Below, one piece after another: positions 22,867-34,400 of a stretch of DNA of 64,000 bases. Below the pieces are notes generated by a model, which was given only the letters and a program-made list of their open reading frames with translations, did no database searches and was not told the origin of the DNA. Positions within the stretch are counted from its first letter, which is position 1, and each line of letters begins with the position of its first letter. A program made the translations under genes and the position numbers. The DNA lies in contig JAFFJZ010000006.1 in the NCBI GenBank assembly GCA_018340375.1, forward strand, positions 21,954,001 through 22,018,000, read 5' to 3'. This DNA is from Gonatopus flavifemur. Taxonomy: Eukaryota; Arthropoda; Insecta; Hymenoptera; Dryinidae.

Positions 22867-23490
22867 CCCGTATGGAAATATTTCGCTGGAAATGTCTGTA
22901 AAACTATGAAAAATCTCTGAAAAAAAATGAAAAAATTCTGAGAAACTCTGACAAACTCTGAGAATCTCTGAAATTTTGATGAGAAATCTAATATTTTTGG
23001 GACATTCTTTACAGACTTTTTTCAGAGTTTCTCAGAGTTTTTTCATTCTTTTTCAGAGAAATAGTAACGAAATTGCACTCTGAAAAAACTCTGACAAAAC
23101 TCTGATAGATTGCTAACATTTTTCTGACTTTTAGAAAAAAATTAAAAAATTTTCAAACACTTTTTCACACATGATATTTGAATACGGAATATGAATGTAT
23201 TTATTGAATTTCAGGATTTTTCAATAATCAGAAAAATGTCAACAATTTATTAGAGTTTTGTCAGAGTTTTTTCAGAGTGCAATTTCGTTACTATTTCTCT
23301 GAAAAAGTATGAAAAAACTCTGAGAAACTCTGAAAAAAGTCTTCAAAAAGTCTGTAAAGAATGTCCCAAAAATATTAGATTTCTCATCAAAATTTCAGAG
23401 ATTCTCAGAGTTTGTCAGAGTTTTTTCATTTTTTTTCAGAGATTTTTCATAGTTTTGCAGACATTTTTCAGCGAAATATTTCCATACGGG
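22867..23490. repeat. Foldback element, CCCGTATGGAAATATTTCGC ends
   Basis: 624 bp; starts CCCGTATGGAAATATTTCGC and ends with the exact complement GCGAAATATTTCCATACGGG. The arms consist of CTGAGAAACTCTGA-type words. The centre is around 23150-23220. Confidence 0.8.
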
Positions 23491-23843
23491 ACTCCCTCAA
23501 CGCTTATACTATTCAACAGTCATGTGTGATTGGTGAATTCTGTCAGAATTCGAGGACTTTATATTTCATATTCTTTTTTCGATGGAATTTATTCTCCATG
23601 AAAGTTTTCGTTCGATAAAAGACCTATATACTAATTTCACTTTTAATTTCGATTGAGATAAGAACATCTGATTCCACTTGAATCCGTTATTTACTTTCCT
23701 TATCATCAGTCAATTTTGTTCAAACAATGATTTTACCAAGTAAAACTCCATAAATAATTCAATGAGTTCCATTCTTCACAGTCATTCAAACTGTTATCGA
23801 AGTATTTGAAAAAAATCACGCATGAAATTGAAATAAAATCATA

Positions 23844-24070
23844 CACTGAGGAAAAGGTTTATTCATAGTTAACAACCGTATATTTGCTTGTGAGGTGATG
23901 AATATTCGTTTGCATCAAATATATTCTATTAATAATAAACGAGTGATATTCAGGAGAAATAAACGTTTGTTAATAAGTAATGAATCATATTTGACGAAAT
24001 TATGATAGATTTGTAGGAGATAAATATTCTCCATAAGCAAATATATGTTTGTTAACTTTAAATAAAACTC
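23844..24070. repeat. MITE, CACTGAGGAAAAGG left end
   Basis: AGTTAACAACCGTATATTTGC near 23858 pairs with GCAAATATATGTTTGTTAAC near 24036; ATGAATATTC words pair inside. The right terminus is worn. Confidence 0.5.
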
Positions 24071-24339
24071 ACTCTCGGAGGACTTGACTATTTAAAAAAA
24101 ATTATTAACCCAGGGACTGATGCTGAAAAAATTAATATTAAACTGGATCCGCATTCATATTTCTTCCAAAATATTATACGTTTAATGAAACATGAAAGAA
24201 AAAAACGATATGTGGGAATAACAACGAGACTAGTTTGTTTAGTTCTGACTATAAATTCAGTTGTCTCAACCGAATATTACAAGCAATATTTTAGTTCAAG
24301 CACCTTGAATTTGTCATTCGATGTCATTTTTTATCACCG

Positions 24340-25140
24340 CACCCTCTGAATTTCTCGGAGTGAAACATTCTCTCTTGAAGAGTAAAAATATTGCAAGGCC
24401 TGAAGAGTTAGTTTTCACCCGAAAAAAAGGAAATGGAGGAATTTACTTTGTAGGATGACAACGCATCGCTTCGAGTCTTTGAATGGAAATTTTTACAAAT
24501 TATATTGTCGAATAATTCACATCATATTCAGCAAAAATGTCCATTTAAAGACCATTCAGACCAACAGAGTGAAAATTCATTTTTATGGAGTGAAAACCAA
24601 CTGCAAGAATTTTTGAGAGCAATTGAAGAGTTTTTTTCAGAATACGAGTCGCATTCAATTGGTTTTATTTTTCAAAAGAAGGGTTGTTCCATGATTCATC
24701 ATCTGGTGTTTGGTAGAAATACATTCAGAGGAAAATCTGGTTTGCATAGCCAGCCAATGTAGTTATTTTTGGCTTTAACCATTCCATCTAGTTGCTACAA
24801 CCAGATTCATGTGATTTTGTCTTGTTTTGCAAGCACTGCAACCGTCACTGTGAAGAGAAAGTTTTGAATTCACATTGTGTCATGACTGAATTTGAGACAC
24901 AGCCAAAGGAAGCTTATTTTGAGGGTAAAGTAAGCACAAAAAACGATTGCCGATCCATGGGCAAAGGTTGAATTTCAGTCCATTTTTTACACTTTTAACA
25001 GTGATGAGTTCTTAACCATGCAACGATGGCTTCTGTGACCATACGTCGATTTTTTCTCAGTGTGAGAAACTTGTATTGTTTCTCGTTGAACGAATCGTAA
25101 TACCTCGAATTTAGAATGATAACAGAATGAATACAAGATA
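24340..25140. other. Intergenic, repeat remnants upstream of DPP4 copy A
   Basis: CTCTGAATTTCTCGGAGTG at 24350 is a GAGTGAA-family end. 24735-24850 (AATCTGGTTTGCATAGCCAG, GTTGCTACAACCAGATT) resembles 1259-1380. No gene seen. Confidence 0.4.
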
Positions 25141-25149
25141 TACGTAGAA

Positions 25150-25368
25150 AAACTAAACATTTATTCAGGCATATTTAAATATATGGGGATAGTTTGTGTT
25201 CATTGGAAGAAGTGGGAGCTCGTGGCACTGTGCTGTCCGTTATATACCGTAGAGATTACTTTGTGGCCCGTAAGATTAAAAATGCGAGAGCACCGACTGT
25301 GAATGTGTCACTAATTATTCGTCGTGTTCGTTGTATTTAGTATCAATATCACTTCTTAAGGAAATATC
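25150..25368 (+). promoter_or_regulatory. Proximal promoter and 5' leader of DPP4 copy A
   Basis: TATTTAAA at 25172 lies 30 bp before the A of a TCATT initiator (25200-25204), a typical insect core-promoter spacing. From here to the ATG the sequence aligns with the same region of copy B (GAAGTGGGAG, GTGTCA, TCGTCGTG, CTTAAGGAAAT), showing that the duplication included promoter and leader. The start site is inferred from motifs alone. Confidence 0.42.
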
Positions 25369-25425
25369 ATGAATCTTTCTACAGTGATGAAGATCGCTCC
25401 GTGGATGGTTTCGTCAGAGAAAATG
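25369..25425 (+). CDS. DPP4: DPP4-A exon 1: start codon and 19-residue N terminus
   Basis: The ATG follows CTTAAGGAAATATC, which is conserved in copy B. 57 bp, phase 0, donor GTGAGT. The short polar N terminus precedes the hydrophobic stretch encoded by exon 2. Copy B has the same exon length. Confidence 0.75.
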
Positions 25426-28400
25426 GTGAGTTCAAATATCACTATTACATCGATAAAGTATTCCCTTCCCAAATTCGTGTATAGGGTACAAAGTTTACTG
25501 ACAAAAAAATATTCTAAAATTAGGACTATCCCTGACTTTCAAGAAGATACCAGTGTACTAACTGAATCAACATGTTATCGATGAACTGCTCTCTAAAATT
25601 GTTAGAGTGGTATTTCACTTTTTAGCCAGCCAAAAGTGAGCCTTTTGAAATTTCGAGTGAAATCTCCACTCTTTTAAAGTGATAATCTGAGGTTTGAGAT
25701 TATAAACTCACCGCCACTCCAATTCTAGAGTAAATTTTTCAGTCTAAAAGAGTGGAAGTCCACTCGATGCGGACTAGCTTACTTCTGAGACTTAGTGGAA
25801 TGGAACGAGTGTTTTTTCACTCATCCAGATTTGGAAAGTGAATTTATGAAAAGGTGTGGAATTATCAAAGAGAGTATGGAAGTATTCACTTGAGATTTAC
25901 TGCATCTTAAATGAGTACACTGTAGAAAATTTACGATGAATTCTAGAACAGGGACAATTTTTATCACCTTTCAGAACAAATTGTTGTCATGCTAACTAAA
26001 TTGGAGTAGATTTATTGACAGTTGCATACTTTTTTGAACTTTTTTGTTGCAGTAACCAGAAACGACATCAAATAAAAAATTTAAGGTCCCTGAAGTGGAA
26101 TATTTTTTGTTTCAACAAAAATCTTTAGCCGGAGAAACTAATATTTCATTGCGAACACGAAATTTTTCATCTGATATCGTATATTTCACCAAATTTTTGT
26201 GTTCTCGTATTTACATTAAATACTTGAAAATTGTTTCTGTATTCAATTTCGTTCCACATTTTGATAAACGACAGTTCTACATTAGAATTGGCGGGGATTG
26301 AAGATTTTTTAATGGATGCTCTTCTCGATTCCCTGATATTTCTCTTCTTTTCTCCTTTTCCCAGTTGAAAACTTCTTTTCTCGTTTTCCGTCTATTATCA
26401 TTGCAATTTACTCTCAACGATTATCTTTTTCCATTGATTTTACAGACCTCGATGTTCTATTTAATTCTCCTCGTGGAGATGATCTCCGTCGTATCTGGTT
26501 TACAAGCGATGGAAGATCCCCAGAAGACGATGAAGATAATTAAAAAACCGTTCAATTTAAACGACATTATAGACCGACGTTTTTATCATCGTGAGTTCAA
26601 CGGGACTTGGATATCAGATTCGGAAATTTTTTACTATTCAATACATGGTAAACATTTTTCGATTCTTGATCTGAAAACTATGGAGTTCAGAGATTCCTTC
26701 ATCGGAATGGGACCAGCGGTGAGATTTTTCATGATGTTCTTTGTAAACTCTTCGTGCGTCGTCACATGTGCTTTCTCAAATTTTTTAGAATGAGAGATTT
26801 CATTCTTCAGCCAGCTATAAAAATGAGCTTGTTGAATTCTCAAGTGAAATGTTTATTCTTTTGAAGTGATAATCGCAAGGAGCAAAAACGACACTTGAAG
26901 CGAATTAGTAACTTACTTCTGGGACTCGTTTCACTCTTTCAGGTTTAGATATCGGATCGTGTGGATATAATAAAACTATGAGAATTTTTCGAAAAGAAAT
27001 ACTGTGATGTAAACTGTAAAATTCCTGAATTTTCAGATAAATTTTGCTAAATATTCAGAACACGCTCAGAAATTCAGTTGGAGTTTCTCGACATTCATTC
27101 AAGTTTATCTGAAAATTCAAAAAAGAGTGGCTGTAAAGAATTAGAGTCACATCTTCTGAATTTTCAGAAAGAATTTCTTTTCACAGTGCACTCTGTTTGA
27201 AGCGGGTTAAAATTTCTGAAAACTCACTCTTCAGAAGTGGAATCACATTCTTTTTGAACCTGCAGTATTTTTATACTCGTTAAGAGTGAACTTTTCACTC
27301 CAAGAAATTTAGAGGGTGCGAATAACGAAATTTAATCGACATTCTGAAGATTCTAAAAGATTAATTTTCAACCTAAAGTGTCTGGGACCGTACTCGCGAA
27401 CACAATCGATCAGTGAAAAAATGAGTAGATCCAATGACGAGTAGTTATGCCAGGTTTCGGGTGGTTTCCACCCATTATCAAAGGTACATTCGGAGGGGGG
27501 ATGAATTGCATTTGCTCGAACCCGCGTCGTCACCCCGGAAATCACCTGAAACGTCAGGAGACTTCATTTTTTCACTATTTTAAAAGATTTCTTTCATGAA
27601 AATTCCTAGTTTCTTCACTGAAAACACAGTTTGTTCCAGGCAAACAGAATTTTGGTTGAAATGAACGCAAAGAAACTTTTTGGTTGGCTGAAATAAAATT
27701 TATTTGGGGTGAACAAAATTTGGTTCACAATAATTGAGGCTTTCATGCAGACAAATGAATTTTGTTTATCCTAAATAACTTTTATTTGAGCCAACCAAAA
27801 AGTTTCTTTGCATTCATTTCCACCAAAATTTTGTTTCGCCGAAACAAACGTTTTCTCAGTGTTCGTTCCGAATCCTAGCCATTTTATCCATGAATCGTGG
27901 ATCGATATTGATACAAGCATAATCAATGATTCAGAAAATTCAGTGATCCATATGTTTGTGATAAAAATTTGAATTGTTCAAACAATGTTATCTTTCGTGA
28001 CGTTTTCGAGATTAGATCTAATGAAAGGGAATGAATTCATTGCTAAAATAACTTTGTTTGATTCCAAACACACCGAAAACTATTATTAAACGCCCCAACA
28101 ATGTTTTTCTCCATTACATGAAACTATTTCTTCCGTTACCACAATTATAAAATTCGTTTGGGTCTTTTTGATACAATTACCCAATTTTATTTACGATATT
28201 CACACGATGAAGAGAATAATTATTTTCATGATGTTACGAACGTTTTCAGGACGCTCTATCACACTCACCGAAGGTGTCACCAAACAAATATCAGGTTTTA
28301 CTTCCATCCTATCCAATCAAGGTAAGCACAGTAAACTACCTATTTTCGTAAACTACTTACTTTCCTCAATTAATTTGTCATTTCACAGCAATTCAAATAT

Positions 28401-31400
28401 TCTACCTTCAGCCGATACTTCCTGTTTCATATTCAATCTTTGTAAGTAATGATCATTGAATTCTCTCTTTAAATCTGGAAGAGCGGAAAATCATGCTGTT
28501 CACTGTACTAGGTCTCAGAATTAAGCCAGTCCGCTTCGAGTGGGATTAGTGATGCCGTCGAGATTCTCGTCAAGACTGAGAAACAATCGATTATCTTATT
28601 TCTCTTATGCTCCAATGGAATATTTAACGTATGGATTTTCAACTTTCTGCATAATGCAAAGGAATAATTAATCGTCTTGTTCTTTTCGACAAAATATACC
28701 AAGATGTGCTGCAGTCTCGTTTTGTTAGTCTCGGTGCAACGCTCAATGCATGTTTCGATACATATCTTAATTAATTTTCTTTGCAAGAGTCGAATTTGCA
28801 TCCACTTTGTTTTGTTTGATGCAAAGCTTCAATTAAATTCAACAAACCATGTCTTATTTTTCAAGTCCTTGACGCGAATCTCGACGGCATCGCTGAGTGG
28901 AATTTTTATTCGTGTCGAGTGAACTCCCACCTTTTTGAGAATTACACTGAGAACCCAATTCCTTAGACTTGAAGAAAATTTCTTTGCCCCCTTTCTGATA
29001 AATCTTGTTTCCGATGGGAAAAATAATAACCACGTTCTTCGAATTTAAGAAACCTTCTTCCCTTTGACTAAATTTTTTCCCATCGAAAGAGAGATTTATT
29101 GGAATGAGGGTAAAGAAAATTTTCTTTCAATCTAAGAAATTGGGTTCCCAGTTTGAAAATTCACTGTAGAATTACCCTAGAAAAGAGTGGAAATTCCACT
29201 CGCAATTTCGGTTGGCTAAGGAGTGAAATTTTGGAAAAATGAGATTGATGGGTGGAATAATGAATATTTGAAAGAAAAGTGTTTATTTTTCCTTGTAGCC
29301 AATTTTACCAGGTCGCCAAGGGTGCTGATTTGGCGTTCATCGACTGGTTGCCGAAAGGGAACGACTTTGTTTATGTACTGGAGAATAATATTTATTATGC
29401 GCAATTTAATGGAACAGATGTACAAACAAGACAATTAACGGATGATGGGGTTCCGGGAATTGTTTTCAATGGGGTACCAGATTGGATCTACGGAGGTGAT
29501 TATTCTGTTCAAAGTTGACAATTTTTCCTTTTTAAACGTTCAACAAACGTTCGTGAGATCTACAATGAAGCTATGGAAATTTGAAGGTTCATTGAACGTT
29601 CGTTGAATGTGAATTCAGCTACTTTCTGAATCCAAATCAGGGGATTCCACTGGTGGAAAAATTTCACTGAAAATCACCGAGATCTCCAGAGATTTTCAGT
29701 GAAGAGTTTTTAAGAGGATTTCAGAGGTTTTCATAGCTTCACAGAGAGTTTCAGGGATTTTCTAGAAACCTCAGAGTTTTGCAAAGATATTTATAGATAT
29801 TCAGAAAAATTTTCAATGCCCAATAAAAAATTTTTAGGATGTTTCAAGGTTTTTTTTCAAAGTTCGGAAAAATTTTCACAGTTTTTCGGAGTTTTTCAGT
29901 ATTTTTCAGAGTTCTTCAGTGAGATTCAGAGTTTTGCAGTGCAATTCAGGGAGATTTTTAGAGCTTTTCAGATAACCTTTTTCCACCAGGATACTTTTCC
30001 CTGGTTCGGACTCACGGAGTCAAATCAACTTAAAATCAATCTATTCGACTCGTGTTCTCTTGCGGTAACTTGATATTCCTGGTTGGAATTGTTGTCAAGA
30101 ACTTCAATTTATAGAACAACACGTGAGCTTTGAATTCATGGAATGAGGAATCGACCTGCGGTCTATGAATTTATATGGAAAAAATGTTGAATGGAACAAA
30201 ACTGAAGGGAATATCGAAATTTCCATTCTTTCTAACTTTCTCTCATTCTTTCCATCTCGAATTGTCAATGAAAAGAAAGTAAACAAAGGGGAACATTGAG
30301 ATTTCAATTCGTATTGAATTCCTGAAATGAAATTCTAACAATTTTTAGCCAATTCCATCAATTGTAATTCATTCTCGCTGTATTTAAAATCAGACTTTGA
30401 AAGAATTCGAACACAAAATGATTGATTTCGCTGGAGAATGCATTACCCATTAGCACAGAATATTCATAAAACGTTCTGGGAATGTTTATAGCATATTAAA
30501 TATTTTATGCACATACATAGAACGTTCTGAGAGTATGTTCGTGTTACTTGGGTTAAAATTGAGAGGGATAAACATGCTGTGAAATAAATTCTATTATTTC
30601 AAAATTCGAATTCAGATTCTTTGACGATCCACAATTTGATCACAATTTTTCCAACTATGATACTATGGTAATATCAGTAACAATAATTAGGGGGAAGTTT
30701 CCCAGTACCGGGCACTTGAGATTAATGTTTCATAAAAAAATAAAATACATAGGAACTTTAACATTTTTATTTTTAGGTTAAACTTTTCACATTTTTCAAC
30801 AATACAATAAGTATTTACATATTGATTTTATTTGGAAATAACGAGAAAATATTTGTGTATTTGTTACTAAAAATTGACGAGTTTGGAAAGTGGCACCTGG
30901 TACCGGACGCTTATACACAGAAAAAAAGTAATTTTTCAAATTATCCAATCTTGCAGCGATCACAAATATAATTGTCAGAGCATTTATCGCCTCATGAGTC
31001 CATTCTTCACAAGTTTGACACTGAATCCAGTCTTCATCATTATTTTCGAATACGTAAATGTAAAAGTTAGAAGCGACCTAAAAATATATATGGCTCAAAT
31101 ATGAATTGATTCTCGGGAAGGTGCGTATGCACACAGCCGCCTAGCGGTACGTTTCGTCCCTTCGCTCGATGTGGGTATTCAAACTATGCAACAAATATAT
31201 ATGTATTGTTTCCAGTTCGATAGATATTCTCAGTGTCCGGTACCAAGTGCCGTCCGGCGTTACGGGAATCCCACCTATACTACCATAAACTCGTATTTTT
31301 GAATGAAAACTCACAAGAGTCTGAGAAAGCTCTTGATTCATAGAAATTATTTTACAGAGGAGGTCTTGATGTCAAATAATGCCATTTGGGTTTCTCCAAA

Positions 31401-34400
31401 CGGTGATCATCTAGTTTTTGCGACTTTCAATGATACCAATATCAAGGAAGTCGCGTTTTTTCATTACGGCAAACCAGGCAGTTTAAAGGACCAATATGCA
31501 ACCCAAGTGAAAATCAAATGGTCGAAGGTGAAATTCTACTCCTATTTCTCTCAACCTGAAAAACAAATCTTCTCAAATTCGTGAACACTTACGGAAATAT
31601 CATTCGAATATGGGGATTAATTACGTCCTGGAAGAATTTTGTTGTAAAAATGACCGTGAGATTGCAGTAATCGAAGGACAACTGAAAATTCCAAAAATTA
31701 CTGTGCAGCTTGTAAAAATGAGTGAGTTTTTAAACAGTCGAAAGTGATATTTCCTGTCAGTAGAGATAGGAACTTTATGCTAGGAGCATGAAAGCATCAC
31801 TTCAGATAATGCGATTGAGGCTTAATATTTTTATCACACTGGACTATGTAAATGAAATTATCTTGAAATTCGCAAGCATAACAAAGCATAATTTCTCACT
31901 CGGAGCAGCATAATTTCCAACAAATTTGTTTCCCAAAACTTTATTGAAAAAAATTCTTTTCCTGAAATTTTGTTGGAAACTTTGGTTTCCAAAATTGGAA
32001 AAAAATCTACCTTGAAATTGAGACTCTCTACCGTGATAAATGAATGAATTAATTTGTTTCAACTTTCATTCAAATTTTTCTCAGGATGAGTAGATTACAA
32101 AAATGGCGCAGTAATACATTAAACTGGAACTCTTTCTGAGTACTCAAAAACAAAATTAATTAACTTCGGATGAGAATGAAGTCGAAGGTGGATTTTTGTT
32201 TATGAATTCACCAAAATTTCCCTCTGAAAAACAATTGATTTGTTTTTATCACTGAAAACATCGAATCCGAACCACTTGGAGCGATTTGGGGGACCTTTAG
32301 GAACTCAAGTATCGAATATTATATGATATACATATATCCGGTAAGAGATGAAGAATTATCAAGTATTGAATGAGAATAAAAAGAAATGAAAATAAAAATT
32401 CGCATGTAATCTAATGTCTAATTATCTATGTTTGGTTTCATTCTTTTAGTTCCCTTGAAATTGCAGAAAAGTGTGGCTAGCGCGAACAGAGGTCATGTGA
32501 ATTCATTCATGTGAATTTTAGTTTCAGAATATCAGCTTTCAAATTCACAAAAATGATGAAACTTCACATTTCAGTTATTAAACTCTGAATTACGTGTGTT
32601 CGAAGACTGAAAATCTATTGTTTATAGGTATTTTGCGTCACATCGACTCACATGAGTTATTCAAAATTAACAGGAAAAGTATTTTGATAATCAATAAGGA
32701 AATATGAATAAATGATTTCGGCAGCAAATATGAGCAGAATTTATGAGCATAAATCGCTCCTCAAACAAGCAGAAAGTTTCTATCTCTGTCTATAAGTTTG
32801 ACAAAATGCACAGTAATATTTTTAAAAAATCCTACTTGTCCCTCGATCACTGAAATTTCACGATAATCTTTCCAATAAAATTCTCTCACCGTATGAAATA
32901 AATGAGGAACATCGGAAGAGTTGTACACTCGAATCATATCCTCGGTTTCGTTAAATAATTTTACTAATCTTATTTCAGGCGGGTACTCCGAATCCTACAG
33001 TCACTTTACACGTAATTGATTTATCCAACCCTAATTCTTCGTTGATCAATCTAAATGCACCCATCGATATCGTCGGCAAGTATGTATACATGTTCTTTTA
33101 TGAACTCTCCTTGAGGAGGAATCTGATTTGAATCCCTAATATACAGGGATCACATTTTGCAAGAAGTAACCTGGCTGGACAACGAACGGATTGTAGTTTC
33201 GTGGACCAATCGTGTACAAAACCGAATCCAAATGGTCGTCTACGACACCATGGGTCGCGAGAATAAACTCTTGCATTTGTCCGAGGAAAATGCTTGGGTG
33301 GATGCACCAAATCTGATTTATCAGGACGAGTATCTGGTACTTCTAAAGGAGCAGGAATCTGGCACTGAAGCCGGCAGAGCGAAGCACGTTACTAGATACC
33401 TATACAACGATAGCCAATTATTCCAAGAGACAGACTTGACGCCAGGTACCATCGAAGTTCACATTGTTCTCGGAATCAGCAAACTGAATGCTCAAATTTA
33501 TTTTTTGGGAAACGAATTCGAGGCATTCTCGCATAGGAATCTGTATTCGGTTTCGATCCATGGGAATGAGAAACCACGATGCATATCCTGCAACGTGATC
33601 ACGCCAGAGGGTAAATTTCACGTCTTTTCTTTTCTAATCGATGAGATTTTCATGAGCTTGTTGATAAGCATCTTTTGAAAACAGGTAACAATTGTACTTA
33701 CGCATCGGCAAGCTTTTCACGAGATATGTCTCACTACGCGCTGCTTTGCAATGGACCTGATCCGGCTGTCATTAGAATATACGATCGGTGGGATAAGGAA
33801 TTGCTAGAGTGGGACTCTCATACAGATTTACGGAACATATTGGGTCGAAAAATGCATCCGCAGGTCAGAGATCTCACGGTTTTGTCTCATGGTTTTAAGA
33901 GCAAAGTTAGGTTACTGCTGCCCCCGGATTTTGATGAGACAAAATCGTACCCGATGTTGGTAGACGTGTAAGTAGTTTGGAAAACAAACCCTTTAACCGT
34001 ACCTTATCATGTCTGAGCCATACTATAATCGAACCCATTCCATTTTTTCCTGATTTTTCATGTTTCCTATATCGTGGTATATGATAATTTGATGACATAT
34101 ACAGGGTGTTTCATAATTAACTGACAATACTCCACAGGCGTTATTCTGAAGCCAAAATGCAATGATTTCTCGTTTGCAAGGAATTTTTTGAAGACTTAGT
34201 TTTTGAGCTATAAACATTTTTAGATTTTGTTTCAAATGCAAATAACTTAGAAGCACACGGAAAAAAATGATATAATTAGGATAACTAAAAACAATTGGCT
34301 ATTGACGGGTTGGTTGTGAGAACTATTCGTTTAGGCGAGACAACTTTTGTATGGTCACTACATCTCGATAGATTTGGTTATGATGTTGATACAATATGGT

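Noticed and set aside
33157..33678. Single-exon 173-codon gene
   Set aside because: It is DPP4-A exon 8 read through into intron 8; the splice donor at 33611 fits the paralogue and family.
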